Positions 36,178 through 46,528 are shown, counted from the stretch's first letter. The stretch is 64,000 bases of DNA from Streptomyces filipinensis (GCF_014649495.1 NZ_BMTD01000002.1:620001-684000); one strand, 5' to 3'. The notes: a model not told the origin generated them from the sequence alone. Numbers and translations are program-made.

Positions 36178-37200
36178 TCAGTACTGCTCGGTCTCCACGA
36201 AACCGGCGTCCGCGTCGTCGTCGGCACCAAACGCGTCGGCGGCGGCCGTGGGGTCGAATCCGGGCGGGCTGTCCTTCAGGGCCAGGCCCATGCCGGCCAG
36301 CTTCGCCTTGACCTCGTCGATGGACTTCGCACCGAAGTTGCGGATGTCCAGGAGGTCGGCCTCGGAGCGGGCGACGAGCTCACCCACGGAGTGGATGCCC
36401 TCACGCTTGAGGCAGTTGTACGACCGAACGGTGAGCTCCAGCTCCTCGATCGGCAGCGCCAGGTCGGCGGCCAGGGCGGCGTCCGTGGGGGACGGGCCCA
36501 TGTCGATGCCCTCGGCGTCGATGTTCAGCTCGCGCGCGAGACCGAACAGCTCGACCAGGGTCTTACCGGCGGAGGCCATGGCGTCACGCGGACGCATCGC
36601 CTGCTTGGTCTCGACGTCGACGATCAGCTTGTCGAAGTCGGTGCGCTGCTCGACACGGGTCGCCTCGACCTTGTAGGTGACCTTGAGAACCGGCGAGTAG
36701 ATGGAGTCGACCGGGATACGGCCGATCTCCTGGCCCACCTGCTTGTTCTGCACGGCGGAGACGTAACCGCGGCCGCGCTCGACCGTCAGCTCCATCTCCA
36801 GCTTGCCCTTGCCGTTGAGCGTGGCGAGGACGAGGTCGGGGTTGTGCACCTCGACACCGGCCGGGGGCGCGATGTCGGCGGCGGTGACCAGACCCGGGCC
36901 CTGCTTGCGCAGGTACATCACGACCGGCTCGTCGTGCTCCGAGGAGACGACCAGCTGCTTGATGTTGAGGATCAGGTCGGTGACGTCCTCCTTGACGCCC
37001 GGCACGGTGGTGAACTCGTGCAGGACACCGTCGATCCGGATGCTGGTGACAGCAGCGCCGGGGATCGAGGAGAGGAGGGTACGGCGGAGGGAGTTGCCGA
37101 GGGTGTAGCCGAAGCCCGGCTCCAGCGGCTCGATCACGAACCGGGAGCGGAACTCGTCGACGACCTCTTCGGTCAACGAGGGACGCTGAGCGATCAGCAT
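36178..37200 (-). CDS. rpoA: RNA polymerase alpha subunit
   Basis: Scaffold of RNA polymerase. The N-terminal assembly domain has [26 protein letters not shown]. The C-terminal domain (about 245-310) has [20 protein letters not shown] and [18 protein letters not shown], which contact UP elements and activators. Length 340 aa. It directly follows rpsK; rpsD, which sits between them in E. coli and Bacillus-like orders, is absent here, as known for Streptomyces. Confidence 0.99.
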   Translation of the reverse strand: MLIAQRPSLTEEVVDEFRSRFVIEPLEPGFGYTLGNSLRRTLLSSIPGAAVTSIRIDGVLHEFTTVPGVKEDVTDLILNIKQLVVSSEHDEPVVMYLRKQGPGLVTAADIAPPAGVEVHNPDLVLATLNGKGKLEMELTVERGRGYVSAVQNKQVGQEIGRIPVDSIYSPVLKVTYKVEATRVEQRTDFDKLIVDVETKQAMRPRDAMASAGKTLVELFGLARELNIDAEGIDMGPSPTDAALAADLALPIEELELTVRSYNCLKREGIHSVGELVARSEADLLDIRNFGAKSIDEVKAKLAGMGLALKDSPPGFDPTAAADAFGADDDADAGFVETEQY

Positions 37201-37289
37201 GTGTGGATCAGATCCTTCATTCGTGGACGCCCGCTATTTGACGCCCGACGGAATCCGCACCCGTGAAAAGTGCGGGTACTGCAAGGGTA

Positions 37290-37323
37290 CGGGCGGTACG
37301 CCCTTACGGAGCCGTACCGCCCG
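37290..37323 (-). promoter_or_regulatory. Hairpin between rpsK and rpoA
   Basis: Perfect 10-bp stem CGGGCGGTAC/GTACCGCCCG with a 14-nt loop in the 150-nt gap. It could be an attenuator or processing site setting rpoA level relative to the ribosomal genes. Confidence 0.6.
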
Positions 37324-37350
37324 AACCCTGAGCCAGACGAAGGCCGTGCG

Positions 37351-37755
37351 TCAGACGCGGCGGCGCTTCGGCGGACGGCAGCCGTTGTGCGGGGTCGGGG
37401 TGACGTCCTGGATGGAGCCGACCTCAAGACCCGTGGCCTGCAGGGAGCGGATCGCGGTCTCACGACCGGAGCCCGGGCCCTTGACGAACACGTCGACCTT
37501 GCGCATGCCGTGCTCCTGAGCGCGGCGGGCAGCCGACTCGGCGGCCATCTGCGCGGCGAACGGCGTGGACTTCCGGGAGCCCTTGAAGCCGACGTGGCCG
37601 GCGGAGGCCCAGGAGATCACGTTGCCCGACGGGTCCGTGATGGAGACGATCGTGTTGTTGAACGTGCTCTTGATGTGCGCGTGGCCGTGAGCGACGTTCT
37701 TCTTTTCCTTGCGGCGCACCTTCTTGGCAGCGCCCTGACGACCCTTGGGGGGCAT
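37351..37755 (-). CDS. rpsK: 30S ribosomal protein S11
   Basis: Platform protein of the small subunit, 134 aa. N-terminal basic stretch [18 protein letters not shown], then [22 protein letters not shown] and the C-terminal [18 protein letters not shown], which is diagnostic. Between rpsM and rpoA. Confidence 0.99.
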   Translation of the reverse strand: MPPKGRQGAAKKVRRKEKKNVAHGHAHIKSTFNNTIVSITDPSGNVISWASAGHVGFKGSRKSTPFAAQMAAESAARRAQEHGMRKVDVFVKGPGSGRETAIRSLQATGLEVGSIQDVTPTPHNGCRPPKRRRV

Positions 37756-37821
37756 CTATAACTCCTACGGGAGGTGGTCGGTCCTACAGCGAAGACCGCT
37801 GGACGGCGAGTCCGCTGCGGA

Positions 37822-38202
37822 CTACTTCTTGCCCGGCTTCTTCTTACCGGCGATGGCGCGACGCGGGCCCTTGCGGGTGCGGGCGTTGGTGCTGGTGCGC
37901 TGACCGCGGACGGGCAGACCGCGACGGTGACGGAGACCCTGGTAGCAACCGATCTCGACCTTGCGGCGGATGTCGGCCTGGATCTCGCGACGGAGGTCAC
38001 CCTCGGTCTTGATGTTGTTGTCGACGTACTCGCGGATCGCGACCAGCTGCTCTTCGGTCAGGTCACGAACACGGGTGTTCGGGTCGATGCCGGTCTCAGC
38101 CAGCGTCTGCTGCGAGAGCGTCCGGCCGATGCCGAACACGTAGGTGAGGGCGACCTCCACGCGCTTTTCGCGCGGGATGTCAACACCGGAAACGCGTGCC
38201 AT
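37822..38202 (-). CDS. rpsM: 30S ribosomal protein S13
   Basis: Head protein contacting L5 and P-site tRNA, 126 aa. [21 protein letters not shown], then GIGRTLSQ (helix-hairpin-helix), [21 protein letters not shown] and the basic tail [12 protein letters not shown] at 38200-38202. About 200 nt downstream of rpmJ. Confidence 0.99.
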   Translation of the reverse strand: MARVSGVDIPREKRVEVALTYVFGIGRTLSQQTLAETGIDPNTRVRDLTEEQLVAIREYVDNNIKTEGDLRREIQADIRRKVEIGCYQGLRHRRGLPVRGQRTSTNARTRKGPRRAIAGKKKPGKK

Positions 38203-38398
38203 TCAATGGCTCCTGGTGATCTTCGGAGGTCTTCCGCAGAACCGGCTCCCGGCCGCCGTACCAGGTACGAACCGGGTCCCCGGCCTCCGAACCGGGGGTG
38301 TCGAGCCGTTCACGACGGCTCGGGTTCTGCGTATGAACAAATTCAGCTCGCGTCGCGCGAATCTCTGCGATGGAGGTGCAGAGGGTGATGGTCGTGCG

Positions 38399-38512
38399 TC
38401 AGCCCTGGCGCTGCTTGTGGCGCGGGTTCTCGCAAATGACCATGACCCGACCGTGACGGCGGATCACCCTGCACTTGTCGCAGATCTTCTTGACGCTCGG
38501 CTTGACCTTCAT
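38399..38512 (-). CDS. rpmJ: 50S ribosomal protein L36
   Basis: A 37-residue protein too short for most gene callers. It begins [20 protein letters not shown], with the zinc ligands C11, C14, C27 and H33 (C-x2-C-x12-C-x5-H), and ends NPRHKQRQG. It is the zinc-binding (C+) form. Between infA and rpsM. ATG at 38510-38512. Confidence 0.97.
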   Translation of the reverse strand: MKVKPSVKKICDKCRVIRRHGRVMVICENPRHKQRQG

Positions 38513-38572
38513 GGGATTGAGGTTCTCCGGGTCAGTGCCACCACCCCGCCAAGGACGGGATGCGGGCAAGAT

Positions 38573-38794
38573 CTACTTGTAGCGGTAGACGATCCGGCCA
38601 CGCGTCAGGTCGTACGGAGACAGCTCCACCACGACCCGGTCGTCAGGGAGGATGCGGATGTAGTGCATACGCATCTTGCCGCTGATGTGTGCCAGGACCT
38701 GGTGGCCGTTCTGGAGCTCGACCTTGAACATGGCGTTCGGCAGAGACTCGACGACAGTGCCCTCGATCTCGATGGCACCTTGCTTCTTGGCCAC
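38573..38794 (-). CDS. infA: Translation initiation factor IF-1
   Basis: OB-fold factor that occupies the A site during initiation. 73 aa: [42 protein letters not shown] and the end RIVYRYK. It lies 60 nt before rpmJ; a gap of about 150 nt to map contains a candidate promoter. Confidence 0.99.
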   Translation of the reverse strand: MAKKQGAIEIEGTVVESLPNAMFKVELQNGHQVLAHISGKMRMHYIRILPDDRVVVELSPYDLTRGRIVYRYK

Positions 38795-38887
38795 GCTTCG
38801 CCCTTCGAATCGACTACCTTGATCGACTCCCCCGCTTTTCCCTTACGGGTGCATGCGGACATGCGGGTGCACGAGAGCCGACGAGTC

Positions 38888-38917
38888 AGTCTACGTCGGC
38901 GCACCCCGAAACGCGAA
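38888..38917 (-). promoter_or_regulatory. Candidate infA promoter
   Basis: Minus strand TAGACT (38888-38893) is a good -10; TTCGCG (38912-38917) at 18-nt spacing is a weak -35. It lies about 95 nt before infA. Confidence 0.4.
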
Positions 38918-38947
38918 TCGAGAAAGTCTGCCCCACGGGGGTGATCC

Positions 38948-39784
38948 CTATGCCAGGGGGTCGGGGGCGGCGGTGATGCCGTACTCGGCGAGCTTCGCCT
39001 TGCCCCCGTCGGGAGCGGTGAGGACCAGGGGTCCCTCGGTCGTCAGGGCCACCGAGTGTTCCCAGTGGGAGGACCAGGTGCCGTCGGTCGTGATGACCGT
39101 CCAGTCGTCGGACAGGACCTCGGTGCGCGGGGTGCCCAGGGAGACCATCGGCTCGATGGCGAGGCAGAAGCCGGGCACCAGCTTGGGGCCCTTGCCGCGG
39201 CGGCGGTCGACGTAGTTCAGCAGATGCGGGTCCATGTGCATCTCGGTGCCGATGCCGTGGCCGCCGTAGTCCTCGATGATCCCGTACTTGCCGCCGCCGG
39301 GCTTGGGCTGGCGGCGGATGTACGTCTCGACGGCCCGGGAGATGTCGACCAGGCGGTTGCCCTGCTTCATGGCCGCGATGCCGGCCCACATCGACTCCTC
39401 GGTCACCCGGGAGAGCTCGACCAGCTCCGGGGCGTGACCGGAGCCCACGAACGCCGTGTAGGCGGCGTCACCGTGCCAGCCGTCGATGATCGCGCCGCAG
39501 TCGATGGAGATGATGTCGCCGTCCTTGAGGACGACGTCGTCGGAGGGGATGCCGTGGACGACGACGTCGTTCACGGAGGTGCAGATGGTCGCGGGGAAGC
39601 CGCCGTAACCCAGGAAGTTCGACTTGGCGCCGTGCTCGGCGAGGACCTTGCGGGCGACCTCGTCCAGGTCCTTGGTGGAGGCACCGGGCACCGCGGCCTC
39701 ACGGGTCGCCGCGTGGATGGCGGCTACGACCAGGCCCGCCGCACGCATCTTGGCGATCTGCTCGGGCGTCTTGATCTGCACCAT
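38948..39784 (-). CDS. map: Methionine aminopeptidase (type I)
   Basis: Removes the initiator Met co-translationally. Pita-bread fold with metal ligands in DIISIDCGAIIDGWHGDAAYTAF (two Asp), GHGIGTEMH (His), LAIEPM (Glu) and the C-terminal HSVALTTEGP with the last Glu. 278 aa. Third gene of the secY-adk-map unit; the 124-nt gap to adk holds no gene. Confidence 0.96.
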   Translation of the reverse strand: MVQIKTPEQIAKMRAAGLVVAAIHAATREAAVPGASTKDLDEVARKVLAEHGAKSNFLGYGGFPATICTSVNDVVVHGIPSDDVVLKDGDIISIDCGAIIDGWHGDAAYTAFVGSGHAPELVELSRVTEESMWAGIAAMKQGNRLVDISRAVETYIRRQPKPGGGKYGIIEDYGGHGIGTEMHMDPHLLNYVDRRRGKGPKLVPGFCLAIEPMVSLGTPRTEVLSDDWTVITTDGTWSSHWEHSVALTTEGPLVLTAPDGGKAKLAEYGITAAPDPLA

Positions 39785-39908
39785 GGGGGCCTGCGCTCTC
39801 CGTCACTCACGTCGACTGGGTTACCTGTACAACAGTACGGCCGCGGCGCCCCGGGAATACCCCGGACCAGGTCTGGGGGGAGGGCACCGCGGCCGGAAGG
39901 ACCGCGAT

Positions 39909-40574
39909 CTACTTGTTCTCGGCCTTCTCGCGCTTCAGGGCTTCCAGCGCCCGCTGCGTGATCTCGTCCACCGGGCCCAGGGCGGAGATCGTCACGACCA
40001 GGCCCTGCGCCTTGTAGTAGTCGATGATCGGCTCGGTCTGCGTGTGGTAGACCTCAAGCCGCTTGCGGACGGTGTCCTCGGAGTCGTCGTCGCGCTGGTA
40101 CAGCTCACCGCCGCAGACGTCGCAGACGCCCTCCTTCTTCGGCGGGCTGTACGTCACGTGGAAGACGTGCGACGACTCGTTGCGGCAGACGCGCCGGCCG
40201 GCGATCCGCTTGACGACCTCGTCCTCGGGGACCTCCAGGTCCAGGACCGCGTCCAGCGCGATGCCCTCGCTGCGCAGCAGGTCGTCCAGCGCCTCGGCCT
40301 GGGAGACGTTCCGCGGAAAACCGTCCAGCAGGAAGCCGCCCTGGGCGTCCGGCTGCTCCATGCGGTCCTTGGCCATCGCGATGGTCACCTCGTCCGGGAC
40401 GAGGTTTCCGGCGTCCATGTAGGACTTCGCGAGCTTGCCCAGCTCGGTCTGCCGGCTGATGTTGGCCCGGAACAGGTCACCCGTGGAGATGTGCGGAATC
40501 GCCAGCTTCTCTGCGAGGCGGACGGCTTGCGTTCCCTTACCGGCACCCGGCGGCCCGACGAGGACGATACGCAT
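39909..40574 (-). CDS. adk: Adenylate kinase
   Basis: Interconverts ATP, ADP and AMP. P-loop GPPGAGKGTQ near the N-terminus, DGFPRNVSQAEAL, and a long LID with C-x2-C (GVCDVCGG) plus an earlier Cys in RVCRNESSH, suggesting a zinc-containing LID as in Gram-positive bacteria. 221 aa. Its ATG (40572-40574) overlaps the secY stop as TGATG, so translation is coupled. Confidence 0.98.
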   Translation of the reverse strand: MRIVLVGPPGAGKGTQAVRLAEKLAIPHISTGDLFRANISRQTELGKLAKSYMDAGNLVPDEVTIAMAKDRMEQPDAQGGFLLDGFPRNVSQAEALDDLLRSEGIALDAVLDLEVPEDEVVKRIAGRRVCRNESSHVFHVTYSPPKKEGVCDVCGGELYQRDDDSEDTVRKRLEVYHTQTEPIIDYYKAQGLVVTISALGPVDEITQRALEALKREKAENK

Positions 40575-41887
40575 CAGCGGAGGAACCCTTCGTAATTGCG
40601 CTGCTGGAGCTGGCTCTCGATCTGCTTCACCGTCTCGAGACCGACACCCACGATGATCAGGATGCTGGTACCGCCGAACGGGAAGTTCTGGCTTGCCCCG
40701 AAGCCCACCAACGCCATTGTCGGTACGAGAGCGATCAGACCCAGATACAGCGAACCCGGCCAGGTGATCCGGTTGAGCACATAGCTGAGGTACTCAGCGG
40801 TCGGTCGGCCAGCCCGGATGCCCGGGATGAAGCCACCATACTTCTTCATGTTGTCGGCGACTTCCTCGGGGTTGAAGGAGATCGCCACGTAGAAGAACGC
40901 GAAGAAAACGATGAGCAAGAAGTACAGAGTGATGTAAATCGGGTGGTCGCCCTTGGTCAGGTTGTTCTGGATCCACTGCTTCCAGCTCGAATTACCCCCC
41001 GCGAACTGCGCCACGAGTGCCGGGATGTAGAGCAGCGAGGAGGCGAAGATGACGGGAATCACACCCGCCTGGTTCACCTTGAGCGGGATGTACGTGGACG
41101 TACCACCGTAGGAACGGCGACCGATCATGCGCTTGGCGTACTGCACCGGGATGCGGCGCTGGGCCTGCTCGACGAAGACGACCAGACCGACCATGACCAG
41201 GCCGACCAGGATCACGGTGCCGAACTCGATCCAGCCGCCGGCCAGGGTGCCCTGCTTCTTGATGGCCCACAGCGCGGACGGGAAGGTAGCGGCGATCGAG
41301 ATGAACATCAGGATCGACATGCCGTTGCCGATGCCGCGGTCGGTGATCAGCTCACCGAGCCACATCACGACGCAGGTACCCGCGGTCATGCAGATGACCA
41401 TCGTGATCGTCGCGAAGATCGCCTGGTCGGGGACGATGCTGGACGCGACCGAGCAGCCGTTGAAGAGCGCGCCGCTGCGGGCGGTGGCGACCAGGCCGGT
41501 GCCCTGCAGGATGGCGAGGGCCACGGTGAGGTAGCGCGTGTACTGCGTGATCTTCGCCGTACCGGCCTGGCCCTCCTTCTTCAGGGCCTCCAGGCGCGGG
41601 ATGACCACGGTCAGCAGCTGAAGGATGATGCTGGCCGTGATGTAGGGCATGATGCCGAGCGCGAAGACCGTGATCTGCAGCAGCGCACCGCCGCTGAACA
41701 TGTTCACGAGACCGAACAGGCCCTGGTTGCCCTGTGCCTCGGTCACACACTGCTGGACGGCCTTGTAGTTGACGCCGGGGATCGGAATGTGGGTACCGAC
41801 CCGGTAGACCACGATGATGCCCAGCGTGAAGAGCAGCTTCTTGCGCAGGTCGGGCGTCCTGAACGCCCGGGCGAACGCGGTGAGCAC
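40574..41887 (-). CDS. secY: Preprotein translocase subunit SecY
   Basis: Channel of the Sec machinery, ten transmembrane helices, 437 aa. Seen: MLTAFARAFRTPDLRKKLLFT, the plug region after GGALLQ, GMSILMFISI, and the ribosome/SecA-contact loops YAKRMIGRRSYGG and NPEEVADNMKKYGGFIPGIR. GTG start at 41885-41887 with AGGAGG upstream. It is the first gene of secY-adk-map, separated from rplO by a very strong terminator and its own promoter. Confidence 0.99.
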   Translation of the reverse strand: MLTAFARAFRTPDLRKKLLFTLGIIVVYRVGTHIPIPGVNYKAVQQCVTEAQGNQGLFGLVNMFSGGALLQITVFALGIMPYITASIILQLLTVVIPRLEALKKEGQAGTAKITQYTRYLTVALAILQGTGLVATARSGALFNGCSVASSIVPDQAIFATITMVICMTAGTCVVMWLGELITDRGIGNGMSILMFISIAATFPSALWAIKKQGTLAGGWIEFGTVILVGLVMVGLVVFVEQAQRRIPVQYAKRMIGRRSYGGTSTYIPLKVNQAGVIPVIFASSLLYIPALVAQFAGGNSSWKQWIQNNLTKGDHPIYITLYFLLIVFFAFFYVAISFNPEEVADNMKKYGGFIPGIRAGRPTAEYLSYVLNRITWPGSLYLGLIALVPTMALVGFGASQNFPFGGTSILIIVGVGLETVKQIESQLQQRNYEGFLR

Positions 41888-41943
41888 GGTGCCTCCTGCG
41901 ACCCCCGCGCAACTGCGTCAAGGGTGACGGTCTTGAGGTTCGA

Positions 41944-41971
41944 CGGATACAGACAAATAGCTAACGGTCAA
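41944..41971 (-). promoter_or_regulatory. secY operon promoter
   Basis: Minus strand TTGACC (41966-41971), 16-nt spacer, TATCCG (41944-41949). It gives a leader of about 50 nt before secY. Confidence 0.6.
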
Positions 41972-42059
41972 CTGCCGCTCAGGGTGCCCCATGGGAAGCA
42001 CCCGTTGAAAGTAGGCAGTGCTGGCCACCTTACCGGCGAGAGCACCCCCCTAGGAACGA

Positions 42060-42099
42060 CCGACCGGGGATACCCCTTTTGTGGGGTATCCCCGGTCGG
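42060..42099. terminator. Very strong terminator after rplO
   Basis: Perfect 17-bp stem (CCGACCGGGGATACCCC and its complement) with a 6-nt ACAAAA loop on the minus strand. It ends the S10-spc transcript before secY. Confidence 0.95.
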
Positions 42100-42131
42100 G
42101 ATCGTTCACGTCATCGAGGGACCTGAGGAAC

Positions 42132-42587
42132 TCAGACCAGCTCGGTGACCGTACCGCCGGCGGCGGTGATCTTCTCCTTGGCGGAGCCGGAGACGGCGTC
42201 GACCGTCACCTGCAGCGCCACGGAGATCTCGCCCTGGCCGAGGACCTTGACGAGGCTGTTCTTGCGAACGGCACCCTTGGCCACCAGACCCTCGACCGTG
42301 ACCTCGCCACCCTCGGGGTAGAGCGCGGCCAGCTTGTCGAGGTTCACGACCTGGAACTCGGTCTTGAACGGGTTCTTGAAGCCCTTCAGCTTCGGGAGGC
42401 GCATGTGCAGCGGCATCTGGCCACCCTCGAAGCGCTCCGGAACCTGGTAGCGGGCCTTGGTGCCCTTGGTACCACGACCGGCCGTCTTACCCTTCGACGC
42501 CTCACCACGACCGACACGGGTCTTGGCGGTCTTGGCGCCCGGGGCGGGACGGAGGTTGTGGATCTTCAGCGGGTTCTGCTCCGCCAT
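42132..42587 (-). CDS. rplO: 50S ribosomal protein L15
   Basis: 151 aa: [40 protein letters not shown], and [21 protein letters not shown] at 42585-42587, directly after the rpmD stop. Last gene of the spc block; a terminator follows. Confidence 0.99.
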   Translation of the reverse strand: MAEQNPLKIHNLRPAPGAKTAKTRVGRGEASKGKTAGRGTKGTKARYQVPERFEGGQMPLHMRLPKLKGFKNPFKTEFQVVNLDKLAALYPEGGEVTVEGLVAKGAVRKNSLVKVLGQGEISVALQVTVDAVSGSAKEKITAAGGTVTELV

Positions 42588-42589
42588 GA

Positions 42590-42772
42590 TCAGTCGACCT
42601 CCTCGACCGTCACGAGGTGGCGGACGGTGTGCACCATGCCGCGGAACTCGGGGCGGTCCTCCTTGACGACCTGCGTGTTGATGCCCTTGAGACCAAGGGA
42701 ACGCAGGGTGTCGCGGTGGTTCTGCTTGCTGCCGATGTAGGACTTGACCTGCGTGATCTTGAGCTGCGCCAT
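42590..42772 (-). CDS. rpmD: 50S ribosomal protein L30
   Basis: 60 aa: [38 protein letters not shown] and [18 protein letters not shown]. The start lies 2 nt after the rpsE stop. The frame is open further upstream only as a shadow of rpsE. Confidence 0.98.
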   Translation of the reverse strand: MAQLKITQVKSYIGSKQNHRDTLRSLGLKGINTQVVKEDRPEFRGMVHTVRHLVTVEEVD

Positions 42773-42774
42773 GA

Positions 42775-43380
42775 TTACGCACCCGCCCCGGCACGCGCAC
42801 GCAGCAGAGCCGCGGGAGCGACGTCCTCGAGCGGCAGACCACGGCGGGCCGCGATCTCCTCGGGACGCTGCAGACCCTTCAGGGCCTCCACGGTCGCGTG
42901 CACGATGTTGATCGCGTTGTCGGAGCCGAGCGACTTCGACAGCACGTCGTGGATACCGGCGCACTCGAGCACGGCACGCACCGGACCACCGGCGATAACA
43001 CCGGTACCCGGGGACGCGGGCTTGAGCAGCACGACGCCGGCAGCCTTCTCACCCTGAATGGGGTGCGGGATGGTGCCCTGGATACGGGGGACCTTGAAGA
43101 AGTGCTTCTTGGCCTCCTCAACGCCCTTGGCGATGGCGGCCGGCACCTCCTTGGCCTTGCCGTAACCGACACCCACGGTGCCGTCACCGTCGCCCACCAC
43201 GACCAGCGCGGTGAAGCTGAAGCGACGACCACCCTTCACAACCTTGGCGACGCGGTTGATCGCGACGACGCGCTCAACGTACGCGGTCTTCTCGGCGGCA
43301 GCAGCGCCGCCGTCACGGCCCTTCCGGTCCCGCCGCTCGCCGCCACCGGCACCGCCACCGCGGCGCTGGGGTCCAGCCAT
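42775..43380 (-). CDS. rpsE: 30S ribosomal protein S5
   Basis: 201 aa. Gly/Arg-rich N-terminal extension ([22 protein letters not shown]), then the double-stranded-RNA-binding-like core [22 protein letters not shown] and [15 protein letters not shown]. Sites of spectinomycin resistance lie in the VVKGGRR loop, which looks wild type. Between rplR and rpmD. Confidence 0.99.
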   Translation of the reverse strand: MAGPQRRGGGAGGGERRDRKGRDGGAAAAEKTAYVERVVAINRVAKVVKGGRRFSFTALVVVGDGDGTVGVGYGKAKEVPAAIAKGVEEAKKHFFKVPRIQGTIPHPIQGEKAAGVVLLKPASPGTGVIAGGPVRAVLECAGIHDVLSKSLGSDNAINIVHATVEALKGLQRPEEIAARRGLPLEDVAPAALLRARAGAGA

Positions 43381-43417
43381 TGGATTTACCTCTCTCTTTT
43401 CCGCTAGCTACGGCGGC

Positions 43418-43801
43418 TCAGAACCTGAGCCCGGCCTCGCGGGCGGCGTCCGCCAGGGCGGCGATGCGCCCGGCGTACTGGTTGCCACCACGGTCGAACA
43501 CGACGGCCTCGACACCGGCGGCCTTGGCACGCTCGGCGACCAGGGCGCCGACCTGCTTGGCCTGCGCGGACTTGTCGGACTCGGCACCACGGATCGACGC
43601 GTCCAGAGTGGACGCCGACGCCAGGGTGTGGCCCTTCAGGTCGTCGATCACCTGCGCCACGATGTGGCGGTTGGAGCGGGTCACGACCAGACGGGGACGC
43701 TCCGCCGTACCGGCGATCCGCTTGCGGATCCGGATGTGACGGCGCTTGATCGCGGCGCGCTTGTAGGCGTCGCCCTTGAGGATCTTCTGCCCGTATGCCA
43801 T
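43418..43801 (-). CDS. rplR: 50S ribosomal protein L18
   Basis: 5S rRNA-binding protein, 127 aa: [29 protein letters not shown] and the C-terminal [24 protein letters not shown]. Three nucleotides after rplF. Confidence 0.99.
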   Translation of the reverse strand: MAYGQKILKGDAYKRAAIKRRHIRIRKRIAGTAERPRLVVTRSNRHIVAQVIDDLKGHTLASASTLDASIRGAESDKSAQAKQVGALVAERAKAAGVEAVVFDRGGNQYAGRIAALADAAREAGLRF

Positions 43802-43804
43802 GGC

Positions 43805-44344
43805 TTACTTACCCGCCTTTCCGACCTTGCGGCGGATGACTTCGCCCTCGTACTTGACGCCCTTGGCCTTGTACGGGTCGGGCTTGCGCAGCTTGCGGAT
43901 GTTGGCCGCAACCTCGCCGACCTTCTGCTTGTCGATGCCCTCGACCGAGAAACGGGTCGGGGTCTCCACCTTGAAGGTGATGCCCTCGGGGGCCTCGACG
44001 AGGATCGGGTGGCTGTAACCGAGAGCGAACTCCAGGTTCGAACCCTTGGCGGTCACTCGGTAACCGACACCGCTGATCTCGAGCTTCTTCACGTAACCCT
44101 GGGTCACGCCGGTGATCATGTTCGCCACCAGCGTGCGGGAGAGGCCGTGCAGGGCCTTGCTCTGACGCTCGTCGTTCGGGCGGGTCACCTGCAGGGTGCC
44201 GTCGTCGCCCTTAGCGATGTCGATCGGAGCCGCGACGGTGTGGGTCAGCGAACCCTTGGGGCCCTTGACCGCGACCGTACGGCCGTCGATGGTGACGTCC
44301 ACGCCGGCGGGAACCGCGATGGGGAGCTTGCCGATACGCGACAT
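43805..44344 (-). CDS. rplF: 50S ribosomal protein L6
   Basis: 179 aa, two similar domains: [21 protein letters not shown] at the start and the 23S-binding end [24 protein letters not shown] at 44342-44344. Between rpsH and rplR. Confidence 0.99.
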   Translation of the reverse strand: MSRIGKLPIAVPAGVDVTIDGRTVAVKGPKGSLTHTVAAPIDIAKGDDGTLQVTRPNDERQSKALHGLSRTLVANMITGVTQGYVKKLEISGVGYRVTAKGSNLEFALGYSHPILVEAPEGITFKVETPTRFSVEGIDKQKVGEVAANIRKLRKPDPYKAKGVKYEGEVIRRKVGKAGK

Positions 44345-44368
44345 AGCTGTTTCCTCCGTTCCCTTCTG

Positions 44369-44767
44369 CTACCAGACGTAGGCGAGGACTTCCCCACCCA
44401 CGCCCTTCTTGCCGGCCTGCTTGTCGGTGAGGAGCCCGTGCGACGTGGAGATGATCGCCACGCCCAGGCCGCCGAGCACCTTCGGCAGGTTGGTGGACTT
44501 CGCGTACACCCGGAGACCGGGCTTGGAGATCCGCTTGATGCCCGCGATGGAGCGCTCACGGTTCGGGCCGAACTTCAGCTCGAGGACGAGGTTCTTGCCA
44601 ACCTCGGCGTCCTCGACACGCCAGCCCGTGATGAAGCCCTCCTGCTGGAGGATCTCCGCGATGTGAGACTTGATCTTGGACGCCGGCATCGTCACGGAGT
44701 CGTGGTACGCCGAGTTCGCGTTCCGCAGACGCGTCAGCATGTCTGCGATCGGATCAGTCATGGTCAT
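44369..44767 (-). CDS. rpsH: 30S ribosomal protein S8
   Basis: 132 aa: [25 protein letters not shown] and the C-terminal [17 protein letters not shown]. In E. coli S8 regulates the spc operon. The 215-nt gap to rpsN upstream is unusually wide for this cluster and might carry a leader or promoter; TAGGCT-like sequence is present but no clear -35. Confidence 0.99.
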   Translation of the reverse strand: MTMTDPIADMLTRLRNANSAYHDSVTMPASKIKSHIAEILQQEGFITGWRVEDAEVGKNLVLELKFGPNRERSIAGIKRISKPGLRVYAKSTNLPKVLGGLGVAIISTSHGLLTDKQAGKKGVGGEVLAYVW

Positions 44768-44982
44768 GAATTGGCCTGTGGCCTTTCTCGCCGGGGTTTC
44801 CTATATGCGCCATCCCTCTCCCCGTACTTCATGAGACGGGACGGGTGCGGTGCGGGGACCTACGGCGTAGTAAGTCGTTCAGGGCGGCAGAGGCCCAACC
44901 CTCCTAGCCTAAGCCATGAGGGGTGGCGCCCCTGCCGTCCCGGTTGCTTACCGAGAGGTCCAGGAATCCCTGAAAGTGGGGA

Positions 44983-45168
44983 TTACCAGGAGCTCTTGGT
45001 CACGCCCGGCAGCTCGCCACGGTGAGCCATCTCACGAAGGCACACGCGGCAGAGGCCGAACTTGCGGTACACGGAGTGCGGACGGCCGCAGCGCTGGCAG
45101 CGGGTGTAGCCACGCACACCGAACTTGGGCTTGCGAGCAGCCTTGGCAATCAGAGCCTTCTTCGCCAT
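44983..45168 (-). CDS. rpsN: 30S ribosomal protein S14, zinc-binding type (rpsZ type)
   Basis: 61 aa short S14 with both zinc pairs C-x2-C ([11 protein letters not shown] and GLCRVCLRE). This is the C+ form; streptomycetes usually carry a longer zinc-free paralogue elsewhere under Zur control. The start is the ATG at 45166-45168 ([11 protein letters not shown]). Confidence 0.98.
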   Translation of the reverse strand: MAKKALIAKAARKPKFGVRGYTRCQRCGRPHSVYRKFGLCRVCLREMAHRGELPGVTKSSW

Positions 45169-45173
45169 CTCGC

Positions 45174-45731
45174 TCACGCCTCCTTGAACGGGAAGCCGAG
45201 GTGACGAAGGAGCGCGCGGCCCTCAGCGTCGTTGGTCGCCGTGGTGACCACGGTGATGTCCATGCCCCGGGTACGGTCGATCTTGTCCTGGTCGATCTCG
45301 TGGAACATGACCTGCTCCGTGAGACCGAAGGTGTAGTTGCCACGGCCGTCGAACTGCTTGGGGGACAGACCACGGAAGTCGCGGATGCGCGGCAGCGCGA
45401 GCGACAGGGTGCGGTCCAGGAACTCCCACATGCGGTCGCCACGGAGCGTGACGTGGGCACCGATCGGCTGGCCCTCACGCAGCTTGAACTGCGCGATGGA
45501 CTTGCGGGCCTTGGTGACGGCCGGCTTCTGACCGGTGATGGTGGTCAGGTCGCGGATCGCGCCCTCGATCAGCTTCGAGTCACGGGCGGCGTCGCCGACA
45601 CCCATGTTGACCACGATCTTGACGAGGCCGGGAACCTGCATGACGTTCTCGTACTTGAACTCGTCACGCAGCTTGCCCGCGATCTCCTCGCGGTACTTCG
45701 TCTTCAGACGCGGAGTGGTGGTGGTAGCCAT
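45174..45731 (-). CDS. rplE: 50S ribosomal protein L5
   Basis: 185 aa, 5S rRNA-binding: [45 protein letters not shown] and [20 protein letters not shown]. Its ATG overlaps the rplX stop by 1 nt (TGATG-type). Confidence 0.99.
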   Translation of the reverse strand: MATTTTPRLKTKYREEIAGKLRDEFKYENVMQVPGLVKIVVNMGVGDAARDSKLIEGAIRDLTTITGQKPAVTKARKSIAQFKLREGQPIGAHVTLRGDRMWEFLDRTLSLALPRIRDFRGLSPKQFDGRGNYTFGLTEQVMFHEIDQDKIDRTRGMDITVVTTATNDAEGRALLRHLGFPFKEA

Positions 45732-46054
45732 CAGATGTCCTCACCCGTCCGCTTGGCAACGCGGATCTTGTTGCCCTCTTCGTCGAAGCGGTAGCCGACA
45801 CGCGTGACGACCTTGTTGCCGTCCTTCTCCACGACCAGCTGAACGTTGGACACGTGGATCGGGGCCTCGGTGGTCACGATGCCGCCGGCCTGGGAACCGC
45901 GAGCGGTCGGACCGGCCTTGGTGTGCTTCTTGACCCGGTTGACACCCTCGACCAGGACACGCTCCTCGCGCGGGTAAGCGGCAATGACCTTGCCCTGCTT
46001 GCCCTTGTCCTTACCGGTGATGACCTGGACCAGGTCGCCCTTCTTGATCTTCAT
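45731..46054 (-). CDS. rplX: 50S ribosomal protein L24
   Basis: 107 aa KOW-domain assembly initiator: [51 protein letters not shown]. Coupled to rplE. Confidence 0.99.
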   Translation of the reverse strand: MKIKKGDLVQVITGKDKGKQGKVIAAYPREERVLVEGVNRVKKHTKAGPTARGSQAGGIVTTEAPIHVSNVQLVVEKDGNKVVTRVGYRFDEEGNKIRVAKRTGEDI

Positions 46055-46056
46055 GC

Positions 46057-46425
46057 TTACAGCACCTCCGGCGCGAGCGAGATGATCTTCATGAACTTCT
46101 TCTCGCGCAGCTCACGGCCGACCGGGCCGAAGATGCGGGTGCCGCGAGGGTCGCCGTCGTTCTTCAGAATGACGGCGGCGTTCTCGTCGAAGCGGATGTA
46201 CGAGCCGTCCGGACGGCGGCGCTCCTTGACGGTGCGAACGATGACCGCCTTGACGACGTCACCCTTCTTCACGTTGCCACCGGGGATCGCGTCCTTGACG
46301 GTGGCGACGATGACGTCACCGATGCCCGCGTAGCGGCGACCGGAGCCACCGAGCACACGGATGCAAAGGATCTCCTTCGCACCAGTGTTGTCGGCGACGC
46401 GCAGTCGCGACTCCTGCTGGATCAC
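46057..46425 (-). CDS. rplN: 50S ribosomal protein L14
   Basis: 122 aa, five-stranded barrel: [27 protein letters not shown] and [21 protein letters not shown]. The GTG at 46423-46425 is chosen by length and an AGGAG 6 nt upstream; the frame is open to 46479. A palindrome lies between rpsQ and this gene. Confidence 0.98.
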   Translation of the reverse strand: MIQQESRLRVADNTGAKEILCIRVLGGSGRRYAGIGDVIVATVKDAIPGGNVKKGDVVKAVIVRTVKERRRPDGSYIRFDENAAVILKNDGDPRGTRIFGPVGRELREKKFMKIISLAPEVL

Positions 46426-46504
46426 GTCTATCTCCTGGTTGTCTGCCGGTTCCCGGGGCGGGCTGCGAAAGTTGCACACCCGCCCCGAGCCTGGCGGAAC
46501 GATG

Positions 46505-46523
46505 CCTAGGGGGTCCCCCTAGG
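46505..46523. repeat. 19-nt palindrome between rpsQ and rplN
   Basis: CCTAGGGGG, T, CCCCCTAGG, just after the rpsQ stop codon. As RNA it forms an 8-bp stem with a 3-nt loop. It may be a partial terminator or processing site at the S10/spc junction. Confidence 0.7.
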
Positions 46524-46528
46524 AGGGA

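Noticed and set aside
37201..37350. A missing rpsD between rpsK and rpoA
   Set aside because: Its absence here is the normal arrangement in Streptomyces, so not a deletion.
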